Assembly: GCA_002293365.1 (NCBI GenBank)
Contig: DBDD01000252.1
Coordinates: 1-5,903, forward strand
DNA from: Christensenella sp. UBA941
Lineage (GTDB): Bacteria; Bacillota; Clostridia; Christensenellales; UBA941
Direction of reading: 5' to 3'
DNA length: 5,903 bases
The notes beneath the pieces were generated by a model. It was not told where the DNA came from. It saw nothing but the letters and a program-made list of their open reading frames with translations, and made no database searches. Shown here piece after piece: positions 1-5,903 of the stretch (positions are counted from its first letter, which is position 1; every line of letters begins with the position of its first letter). Position numbers and translations under genes: made by a program.

Positions 1-56
1 CGGGCGAACGCAGTTCGCCCGCCATACATCACGGGCGAACGCAGTTCGCCCCTACA
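1..56 (-). repeat. Paired palindromic REP-like element (copy A)
   Basis: Two identical 20-base units lie at 1-20 and 32-51. Each folds into a GC-rich hairpin: GGGCGAAC, loop GCA, GTTCGCCC. They are separated by 11 bases, and the second hairpin is followed by CTACA (52-56). Read on the minus strand, the element begins TGTAG directly at the stem foot, and GTAG at the stem foot is the hallmark of REP sequences mobilised by RAYT (Y1-type) transposases. The copy at 5261-5318 has the same two-hairpin plan and the same CTACA end but different stem sequences. The element lies just past the 3' end of the minus-strand gene at 95-312. Neither hairpin is followed by a T tract, so an intrinsic-terminator role is not supported. 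It may extend left of the window. Repeat structure is certain; the REP/RAYT assignment is inference. Confidence 0.8.
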
Positions 57-94
57 GAAATTCGAATTATTCAGGGTTTGCCTAAGTCCATATA

Positions 95-312
95 TTACGG
101 CCTTACCAGCGCCACGTAGGTTTCCCAGCCGTCCCACCATGTCAGTATGCCGAGCGCGTATTTGCGTACAAATAGCGGCCCACGATGTCGTCAAGGTTCA
201 GCCGCTTGGCCGCCGCAGCGTTCGCCCCCGGGGCGAGCAGCAGCGCGCCGATCATAATCAGCGCAATTAACCGAGCGAATTTTTTCGCGCCTTTGGATGT
301 GTTGTTTGTCAT
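95..312 (-). pseudogene. Small exported protein, apparently frameshifted
   Basis: A minus-strand gene starts with ATG at 312-310, preceded by a perfect AGGAGG (complement of 321-326) eight bases upstream. The first 35 or so residues look like a cleavable signal peptide: basic N-terminus (SKGAKKFAR), hydrophobic core (LIALIMIGALLLAP), then a GANA-AAA cleavage-type site. The open frame continues RLNLDDIVGRYLYANTRSAY and stops at TGA (144-142), giving only 56 residues. In the neighbouring frame the sequence continues sensibly as KYALGILTWWDGWETYVALVRP and ends at TAA (97-95). The total of 218 bases is two more than a multiple of three, consistent with a one-base loss somewhere around 145-190. 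The intact product would be about 72 residues and exported. It could instead be a true 56-residue protein, or the shift could be an assembly error. Function is not recognised; the Trp-rich tail is its only distinctive feature. Confidence 0.5.
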
Positions 313-325
313 CGTGGTTTCCTCC

Positions 326-355
326 TAATAGTTAATTAGCACTATTAATGATAGT
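326..355 (-). promoter_or_regulatory. Dyad cluster next to the ribosome site of the minus-strand gene
   Basis: A perfect inverted repeat, TAATAGT (326-332), eight-base spacer, ACTATTA (341-347), abuts the AGGAGG of the minus-strand gene. A further half-site, ATAGT (351-355), pairs with ACTAT (341-345) to form a second overlapping dyad. In the minus-strand transcript the 7-bp stem would sit directly before the ribosome site. It could be an operator for a dimeric repressor or an RNA hairpin affecting initiation. I found no convincing -35/-10 pair for the minus-strand gene; TATCAT-like hexamers are present but lack a matching -35. Confidence 0.4.
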
Positions 356-495
356 TTTTATTTCAATTGCATCCATCGATATTAATGCTATCAACTGGTT
401 TCTTAAAATGACCGTGCCAAATACTTGTCATAATTCATGCCATCGCATAGCGCTCCCTTGGCTAAATCATACAGCAATAACAGCATTAAGAACCA

Positions 496-538
496 TGACA
501 TATTAATTTGTCCGTGACAAATCGACTTGAATCTGTCA
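496..538. promoter_or_regulatory. Cluster of TGACA half-sites with a 17-base palindrome
   Basis: TGACA occurs at 496-500 and 515-519, and its complement TGTCA at 534-538. The middle copy is part of a perfect palindrome, ATTTGTC, CGT, GACAAAT (506-522). The cluster ends six bases before the -35 hexamer of the promoter at 545-573, a usual place for an activator or overlapping-repressor site. The bound protein is unknown. Autoregulation by the two-HTH protein encoded downstream is possible but is inference only. Confidence 0.4.
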
Positions 539-544
539 ATATTG

Positions 545-573
545 TTGTGATTGCCCGTCCAGCGTGCTATGAT
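545..573 (+). promoter_or_regulatory. Housekeeping-type promoter with extended -10
   Basis: TTGTGA (545-550) and TATGAT (568-573) are separated by 17 bases, and TG stands one base before the -10 (565-566), making an extended -10. The expected start of transcription is near 580, giving a leader of about 68 bases before the TTG start of the regulator at 648. This is the best promoter in the intergenic region and is correctly oriented for that gene. Confidence 0.7.
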
Positions 574-601
574 TGTAGTGTAATTCGACTATACCATAAT
601 A

Positions 602-615
602 TTACATAAATGTAA
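602..615. promoter_or_regulatory. Leader palindrome, possible operator
   Basis: TTACAT (602-607), AA, ATGTAA (610-615) form a perfect 6-bp inverted repeat about 22 bases downstream of the predicted transcription start and 20 bases before the ribosome site. A two-base loop makes a stable RNA hairpin unlikely, so a protein-binding site is more plausible. AT-rich palindromes arise easily by chance in such DNA, so confidence is low. Confidence 0.3.
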
Positions 616-634
616 ATCAAGTACACGTTAAAAA

Positions 635-641
635 GGAGAGG
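635..641 (+). promoter_or_regulatory. Ribosome site fixing the TTG start at 648
   Basis: GGAGAGG lies 6 bases before TTG at 648; its GGAG core is 9 bases away. The nearby ATG at 658 is in another frame and stops after ten codons, and the first in-frame ATG lies about 48 codons downstream, inside the HTH region. TTG at 648 is therefore the only start that keeps the first HTH domain. Confidence 0.7.
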
Positions 642-647
642 GCTTCC

Positions 648-2489
648 TTGCTGCTGCATGAAAAACTGTCTGCATTACAACAGGCATTGAACGTCAAAAA
701 CGCGACCCTCGCCCGCGAATCGGGCCTGGACGCTGCTTCGGTCAGCCGTTTCCTACAGGGCAAGCGGTTATTCCCCTATAAATACCTGCCCATGCTGTGC
801 CAGGCGATGGCGCGCCTGTTTCCCGATGGGGTTCCGGGCGCGGCTTTGCCCGAAGAGCTGCGCGAAAAAACGGGCGACGGGCATATAGAAGCCGGGGCGC
901 TGTCGGAAGCCGCGCTCGCTTGGCTTTCGGACAGCCCGGAGTACCGGAAAAAGCGTTTCGGCGCGAAAGATAGAAAGAGCGACAAGAAGGCTGCGCGGAA
1001 GAATTCGTCGTCATCGATGAAAGTCTTTGGCGAAAAGCTATCCTTGCTCATGGATATAGCGGGCGTATCGGGGGCGCAGCTCTCCGCCGCGCTCTATATC
1101 GACCCTTCCCTGATATATAAATACCGCATCGGCTCCCGTTCGCCCAAAAAGGAGACGCTGGACGGGATTTCGGCTTATATATGTTCGCGAATAACGAACG
1201 CCGATACGCGCGCGCGCATGCTGGCTTCCGCCGGTATCGCAAATACCGGCGATATGACTGCGGAGGAATTTCATGAAAAGATAAACGCTTGGCTTCAAGA
1301 GGATCAAGTTCTGGATGTTTCCGTATTGGGTTCGCTGCTGGAAACCATAAACGACTTCAGCTATTTCGGCGGCAACGCGGGCGTTATTCCGCTTGAAGAG
1401 ATTGCGCCGCTCGCGGGAGACGTTACGCACAACGAATCGTTTTGGGGCATAGAGGGAATGCGCCAAGCTGCCACGCGCTATTTATACTACGCGGCGACGC
1501 TGGACGCCCCGGTCACGATGTATATTTGTACGACGTCCACGCTTGATTTCCTGACGATGGACTTAAAATGGAAGGCGGTTTGGGGTTCGCTCATGGTGCA
1601 TTGCCTTACCAAAGGGCATACCATTAAGATGATCCACAACATGTACGACCGCAACGTATCAGAGATAGTCGAGGCGCTGGAATCGTTCGGGCCATTATAT
1701 ATGGTCGGGCGCATGGAGCCTTATATCTTCAAGATGCAGCAGAGTACGACCATACGCCACACGATATATCTGATCGAGGATCACGCGGTCGTCACTGCGA
1801 GCTACGCGGAAGGGCAGGATGACGTTGGGGAGTACGTCTACAGCACCGAGCCGCAGCGCCTGATCGCCCAAAAGAAGCATTTCGAAGCCCTGTTGGCGGA
1901 TTGCGTAAGCTTGGCGGATATATACCGGAGCGACGACTCCATGGAGGGCTTCGACATACGTTTGGGCCGTTTTTGGGGGCTGCCGGGCGGCGCGACGCTG
2001 CTTGAGCCGTCGCTTTCGCTTTTTACTATGCCTGAAAGTATACTGCGCTCCATACTTGATCGTTCGAAGCTCGACGATGAAACACAGCGGAAGATTTTTG
2101 ACTTCTATTTGGCCGAAAAGCAATGGCTGAGTTTACAGATGGACGCCGATGGCGCAACAGAGCTGGCGGTGATAGCCGATTGGGAAGCGCTTACGGCGGG
2201 GGAAGTCTATTTAGACATACCTTCTTATTTGGTTACTCAGCGCATTCCCTATACGCAGGACGAATACGCCGCGCACCTTTCTCATATCAGGCGTTTTGAA
2301 AAGGAAACTCCCGGATATCGATTCGTGGAGTTGGCAGAATCGCCATTCCGAAATATAAAAATGTACTATAAGCCCGACGAAACCCTAGTAGAAAAAGCGG
2401 GTCATCCCGCAATTGTCTTTGCCATAAGCAACGTCTATATGTGCCGCGCGGCGCATCAGATGCTGTCACATTTGAAACGGAAGCGGTGA
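648..2489 (+). CDS. Dual helix-turn-helix (XRE-like) regulator with large C-terminal region
   Basis: This 613-residue cytoplasmic protein begins at TTG. Residues about 1-45 hold a first XRE/lambda-repressor-like HTH (ATLARESGLDAASVSRFLQG). A charged linker with many Lys and Arg (about 100-123) leads to a second HTH domain at about 124-182 (GVSGAQLSAALYIDPSLIYKY). Residues from about 210 onward are not DNA-binding. A block at about 265-385, beginning FWGIEGMRQAATRYL and including LYMVGRMEPY and RHTIYLIEDHAVVTAS, resembles an uncharacterised regulator family that I associate with gut Clostridia. The HTIYLIEDHAVVTAS segment also recalls the HxK...D...GS pattern of phospholipase-D-like folds with the catalytic Lys replaced, so a non-enzymatic ligand sensor is possible. 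No membrane segment is apparent. It has its own promoter and terminator and so is probably monocistronic. DNA binding is well supported; ligand and targets are unknown. Confidence 0.85.
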   Translation: MLLHEKLSALQQALNVKNATLARESGLDAASVSRFLQGKRLFPYKYLPMLCQAMARLFPDGVPGAALPEELREKTGDGHIEAGALSEAALAWLSDSPEYRKKRFGAKDRKSDKKAARKNSSSSMKVFGEKLSLLMDIAGVSGAQLSAALYIDPSLIYKYRIGSRSPKKETLDGISAYICSRITNADTRARMLASAGIANTGDMTAEEFHEKINAWLQEDQVLDVSVLGSLLETINDFSYFGGNAGVIPLEEIAPLAGDVTHNESFWGIEGMRQAATRYLYYAATLDAPVTMYICTTSTLDFLTMDLKWKAVWGSLMVHCLTKGHTIKMIHNMYDRNVSEIVEALESFGPLYMVGRMEPYIFKMQQSTTIRHTIYLIEDHAVVTASYAEGQDDVGEYVYSTEPQRLIAQKKHFEALLADCVSLADIYRSDDSMEGFDIRLGRFWGLPGGATLLEPSLSLFTMPESILRSILDRSKLDDETQRKIFDFYLAEKQWLSLQMDADGATELAVIADWEALTAGEVYLDIPSYLVTQRIPYTQDEYAAHLSHIRRFEKETPGYRFVELAESPFRNIKMYYKPDETLVEKAGHPAIVFAISNVYMCRAAHQMLSHLKRKR

Positions 2490-2531
2490 GGTGAGCCGTA
2501 CGCTTAGGTCGAAAAAGAAATACTTTATTTA

Positions 2532-2580
2532 GAAAAGCAATCTGTCGCTTACGGCGACGGTTGCTTTTCGCTTTTCTATT
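2532..2580 (+). terminator. Intrinsic terminator after the regulator
   Basis: GAAAAGCAA (2532-2540) pairs perfectly with TTGCTTTTC (2561-2569). An inner stem, GTCGC (2544-2548) with GCGAC (2554-2558), closes a five-base loop, with a small internal loop between the two stems. A T-rich but interrupted tail (GCTTTTCTATT) follows. It sits 42 bases past the regulator stop. The A-rich left side gives some T-rich tail on the other strand, so it may act in both directions. Confidence 0.65.
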
Positions 2581-2608
2581 GACAAAAAACGCCCGAATGC
2601 CCGATAAT
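2579..2608 (+). promoter_or_regulatory. glnS promoter
   Basis: A perfect TTGACA (2579-2584) and GATAAT (2603-2608, five of six consensus bases) are spaced by 18 bases. The -35 overlaps the last two bases of the upstream terminator tail, so termination and re-initiation are packed together. Expected transcription start is near 2615, leaving a leader of about 46 bases, too short for a T-box riboswitch. Confidence 0.75.
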
Positions 2609-2647
2609 AAGCTGACAATGTGGGTAAACGAGCCCAAATCAAGTACC

Positions 2648-2652
2648 GGAGG
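2648..2652 (+). promoter_or_regulatory. Ribosome site deciding the glnS start
   Basis: GGAGG is 8 bases before ATG at 2661 but only 2 bases before the in-frame ATG at 2655. Normal spacing favours 2661, removing two residues (Met-Ile) from the longest reading. Confidence 0.75.
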
Positions 2653-2660
2653 CCATGATT

Positions 2661-4307
<1,647 letters not shown>

Positions 4308-4316
4308 GAGCTTAAT

Positions 4317-4345
4317 TTGCATTCTATTCGATTGTGCGCTAAAAT
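4317..4345 (+). promoter_or_regulatory. Promoter predicting a leaderless mRNA
   Basis: TTGCAT (4317-4322) and TAAAAT (4340-4345) are separated by 17 bases. The end of the -10 is only six bases before the A of ATG at 4352, the normal distance from -10 to transcription start, so the transcript would begin at or within a base or two of the start codon. This fits the absence of a well-placed ribosome site: GCAGG stands only one base before the ATG. Confidence 0.55.
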
Positions 4346-4351
4346 GCAGGT

Positions 4352-5245
4352 ATGTTTTACCGCCTAAGGCTTTGGTTTCACCTTCTTAAGCGCTTTTTAA
4401 AAAAGCAGCCGCCGATCCGGCTGGTTCTGGTCGGCGTCGCGTTAATTTTGGCGGCGGCTCTGTTTGTCGAAGCATTAACCCGCCCCGACCCCAGCCCGTA
4501 TGTCGCCGAGGAAATAGCCGAGATCCGCGACCGCGGCGTGTTGCGCGTAGCCGTGCGTACCGATTTGCCAGGCTTCGCGTATAAAGACCCTATATCGGGC
4601 GAATGGTCCGGTATCGAGATAGCCGCCGCGCGAGCCGTCGCAAGGGCAATTTTCGACGGTGAGGAGCGGCTCGAATTCATTGAAAGTACGTCCCGCGCGC
4701 TTTCGCGGCTCAATGCGGAGGAGGCCGACATCGTCTTTGCGCTTTTGTCCGGCGCCAATACGAGCTACGCGTATACCGGGGCGTATTATACCGACGCCTA
4801 TGCCCTCATGACCCTTTCGGGCAGCGGGCTGACGTCGCTTTCCGCCCTGGCCGGCAAGAAGGTCGGCGTCGTACAGGATATAGACGCTCCGCTCGCCGAG
4901 CTGGACAAGCCTCCCGCGCTCAACGCGCTGGCCGCTTGGGCGAAAAGCGCGGGCTGGGGGGATAATAGCTATTCCTTCGTCGTATACGCCTCCTATCCGG
5001 AGCTTATGGACGGCCTTGACGCCCGCGCGGTGGACGCTGCGCTCATGCCGGCTGCACTTATGCCCAAATTTTTCGATCAAACCAAGACGGCCATTTCCGA
5101 AGCCGTTTCTCAAATCAGCTATTGCGCCGCAGTTCGCAGGTCGGAGTCCGGCCTGGCCGCCATCGCCACCGCCGCGATCGAATCGATGCGCGAAAGCGGA
5201 GAGCTGGAGAGCCTCCGCGTGCAATATCAATTGCCATTGTTTTGA
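4352..5245 (+). CDS. Membrane-anchored family 3 solute-binding-protein-like protein
   Basis: This 297-residue protein has a very basic N-terminus (residues 4-23), one membrane helix at about 24-39 and an outside domain of about 250 residues. The domain follows the SBP_bac_3 pattern of amino-acid ABC-transporter binding proteins: RGVLRVAVRTDLPGFAYKDP (61-80), GEWSGIEIAAARAVARAI, ADIVFAL, YYTDAYALM, SLSALAGKKVGVVQD (162-176), the VDAAL segment (227-231) and ESMRESGELESLRVQY near the C-terminus. There is no lipobox cysteine and no clear signal-peptidase site, so it is probably held by an uncleaved anchor. The ITxxR segment that normally supplies the carboxylate-binding Arg is replaced by GANTSYAY (about 134-141) and is shorter. 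The Asp that normally follows VDAxxx is Pro233. No permease or ATPase is adjacent. It may bind an atypical ligand, act as a sensor, or serve an unlinked transporter. Family assignment is strong; function is open. Confidence 0.85.
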   Translation: MFYRLRLWFHLLKRFLKKQPPIRLVLVGVALILAAALFVEALTRPDPSPYVAEEIAEIRDRGVLRVAVRTDLPGFAYKDPISGEWSGIEIAAARAVARAIFDGEERLEFIESTSRALSRLNAEEADIVFALLSGANTSYAYTGAYYTDAYALMTLSGSGLTSLSALAGKKVGVVQDIDAPLAELDKPPALNALAAWAKSAGWGDNSYSFVVYASYPELMDGLDARAVDAALMPAALMPKFFDQTKTAISEAVSQISYCAAVRRSESGLAAIATAAIESMRESGELESLRVQYQLPLF

Positions 5246-5260
5246 TGTTAAGTACTGTAT

Positions 5261-5318
5261 GGGACGATGGCAATCGTCCCGTGTCCTATCTGCGGGCGGA
5301 TTACCATCCGCCCCTACA
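5261..5318 (-). repeat. Paired palindromic REP-like element (copy B)
   Basis: The first hairpin is GGGACGAT, loop GGCA, ATCGTCCC (5261-5280). After 13 bases comes the second: GGGCGGAT, loop TACC, ATCCGCCC (5294-5313), followed by CTACA (5314-5318). Architecture, stem length and the CTACA end match the element at 1-56, whereas the stem bases differ on both sides of each hairpin in a compensatory way. On the minus strand it reads TGTAG at the stem foot, as in REP elements. It fills most of the gap between the binding-protein-like gene and tetR. No T tract follows, though some effect on read-through or mRNA stability is possible. Confidence 0.8.
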
Positions 5319-5330
5319 ATTTTGAGTCAC

Positions 5331-5339
5331 GGAGCGGAG
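5331..5339 (+). promoter_or_regulatory. Ribosome site deciding the tetR start
   Basis: GGAGCGGAG lies upstream of ATG 5348, with its second GGAG eight bases from the start codon. The frame is open from an ATG at 5267, but that upstream part is encoded by the REP-like element and has no ribosome site, so 5348 is preferred. No strong promoter is evident in the gap; TTGCCA (5231-5236) with TACTGT (5253-5258) at 16 bases is only a weak candidate. Confidence 0.65.
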
Positions 5340-5347
5340 CTACCAAT

Positions 5348-5869
5348 ATGGCAAAACGGCACGACAAAGGCGAAGAAATTTCGCGCGGCGAGATCATCGC
5401 GGCGGCGGGGGCGCTTTTTACCCGGCGAGGCGTGGCCGTGAGCTTGGCCGATATCGCGGCGGCGGCGGGCATCAGCAAGGGCACGCTTAATTACTATTAC
5501 AATTCTAAAGAGCTCCTGACGCTAGACGTCGCGCGGGAGCTTACGGGAGAGCTCACTCGCGTATTTATCGGGCTTTTGCCGTCGCTTACGCGGGATACGT
5601 CCTCCGAGAAGGCGCGCTCGTTTTTAGCCGCTTCCGCGTTTCCCGTCGGCGGCGACGGTCTTTTCGCGGCGAGGTTATTCCTTGCGCTTTTCCACGAGGC
5701 TGAAATGGGTTCGGACGCCTTGCGCGATTTATTGCTCCAAAGCGCTCAAAAATGGCGCGCCGCGCTGGAGGTAGGCGTATTGCGCGCCCGCGCGCCTCTA
5801 GGCGATTTCTGCGAGCGGGCGCTTGAGCTATTGTGCGCGGCGGCGGCGGAGGAAAATTATAAACCATGA
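5348..5869 (+). CDS. TetR/AcrR-family transcriptional repressor
   Basis: This 173-residue DNA-binding protein has the standard TetR N-terminal domain: an initial helix (RGEIIAAAGALFTRRG, about 13-28), the helix-turn-helix SLADIAAAAGISKGTLNYYY (about 32-51) and the following NSKELL. The C-terminal region (about 60-173) is helical, Ala- and Leu-rich, and diverged, as expected for a ligand-binding and dimerisation domain. It is somewhat shorter than the usual 190-210 residues. The stop codon TGA (5867-5869) overlaps the ATG of the next gene as ATGA, so the two are probably translationally coupled. TetR proteins usually repress their own operon, often one for efflux or transport, and release DNA on binding a small molecule. 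Neither ligand nor operator can be read here, and no clear palindromic operator other than the REP-like element lies in the upstream gap. Confidence 0.9.
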   Translation: MAKRHDKGEEISRGEIIAAAGALFTRRGVAVSLADIAAAAGISKGTLNYYYNSKELLTLDVARELTGELTRVFIGLLPSLTRDTSSEKARSFLAASAFPVGGDGLFAARLFLALFHEAEMGSDALRDLLLQSAQKWRAALEVGVLRARAPLGDFCERALELLCAAAAEENYKP

Positions 5870-5903
5870 AAATGGGAAAAGCAATCAATGGAACAATCAC
5901 AAT
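5866..5903 (+). CDS. Start of a gene coupled to tetR, truncated by the window end
   Basis: ATG at 5866 overlaps the tetR stop (ATGA) and opens a frame reading MKMGKAINGTIT to the last base of the window. A GGAGG (5848-5852) lies 13 bases upstream, slightly far but usable. A second ATG at 5872 is in the same frame. Twelve residues do not allow identification. By position it is the likely regulated partner of the TetR protein, commonly a transporter, but this is inference. Confidence 0.45.
   Translation, partial: MKMGKAINGTIT

Larger units (their letters stand above)
313..647. other. AT-rich divergent intergenic control region
   Basis: These 335 bases separate the minus-strand exported-protein gene from the plus-strand regulator and are clearly more AT-rich than the coding DNA. 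From left to right they hold the ribosome site and dyad cluster of the minus-strand gene (321-355), a stretch of about 140 bases (356-495) with no gene or strong signal that I can support, a cluster of TGACA half-sites (496-538), an extended -10 promoter (545-573), a 14-base palindrome in the leader (602-615) and the ribosome site of the regulator (635-641). The longest plus-strand reading I followed, starting at an ATG near 408, is 32 codons with no ribosome site, so I do not call a gene there. Confidence 0.7.

Noticed and set aside
408..506. Possible 32-codon plus-strand ORF in the intergenic region
   Set aside because: It has no ribosome site, no recognisable sequence and overlaps the control elements upstream of the regulator.
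2609..2660. T-box riboswitch or other leader control before glnS
   Set aside because: The predicted leader is only about 46 bases and contains no T-box core sequence or specifier stem.
4392..4406. Perfect odd palindrome GCTTTTTAAAAAAGC with an A AAA AAG slippery heptamer in frame
   Set aside because: It encodes Phe-Leu-Lys-Lys in the basic stretch before the membrane helix, and no stimulatory structure or useful alternative product was seen; the -1 frame ends at a stop after a low-complexity reading.
5261..5313. Hairpins as an intrinsic terminator between the binding-protein-like gene and tetR
   Set aside because: Neither hairpin is followed by a T tract; the structure matches the repeat family seen at 1-56 instead.
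5267..5347. Upstream start for tetR adding 27 residues with a CPICGR segment
   Set aside because: The extension is translated REP-like hairpin sequence with no ribosome site; ATG 5348 has GGAG at 8 bases and fits TetR family starts.
5016..5441. Plus-strand 141-codon frame overlapping the binding-protein-like gene and tetR
   Set aside because: It is out of frame with two well-supported genes, runs through the repeat element, and reads as low-complexity Pro/Arg-rich sequence.

Overview
The window looks like chromosomal DNA from a bacterium of the Clostridia (Firmicutes), possibly an uncultured gut lineage. This rests on the strong GGAGG-type ribosome sites, housekeeping-type promoters, an XRE-type regulator of a kind I associate with gut Clostridia, and short GC-rich palindromes ending in CTACA of a sort common in such genomes. 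Genus cannot be assigned from the sequence. Coding regions are GC-rich, while the 335-base gap at 313-647 is AT-rich.

Layout from left to right: (1) a paired palindromic REP-like element at 1-56. (2) A small minus-strand gene for an exported protein (95-312), which appears frameshifted. (3) An AT-rich divergent control region (313-647) with several dyads and a good extended -10 promoter. (4) A TTG-initiated 613-residue regulator with two helix-turn-helix domains and a large uncharacterised C-terminal region. (5) A terminator that abuts a near-consensus promoter, followed by glnS, glutaminyl-tRNA synthetase. (6) A 44-base gap whose promoter is placed so that the next mRNA would begin at its own AUG, followed by a membrane-anchored solute-binding-protein-like protein (family 3). 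(7) A second paired REP-like element (5261-5318). (8) A short TetR-type repressor whose stop codon overlaps the start of a gene cut off by the window end.

The plus-strand genes do not form one obvious pathway. The regulator has its own promoter and terminator, and glnS has its own promoter. The binding-protein-like gene may be read through from glnS, from its own leaderless promoter, or both. The tetR gene and the truncated gene after it look translationally coupled, as in a regulator plus efflux or transport operon, but the target is not visible. No CRISPR array, tRNA, rRNA, insertion sequence or phage gene was seen.

The points most worth a second look are the REP-like pairs carrying GTAG at the stem foot, the probable leaderless start at 4352, the loss of both canonical amino-acid-binding residues in the anchored binding-protein-like protein, and the dual-HTH regulator with a possible degenerate phospholipase-D-like sensor region.
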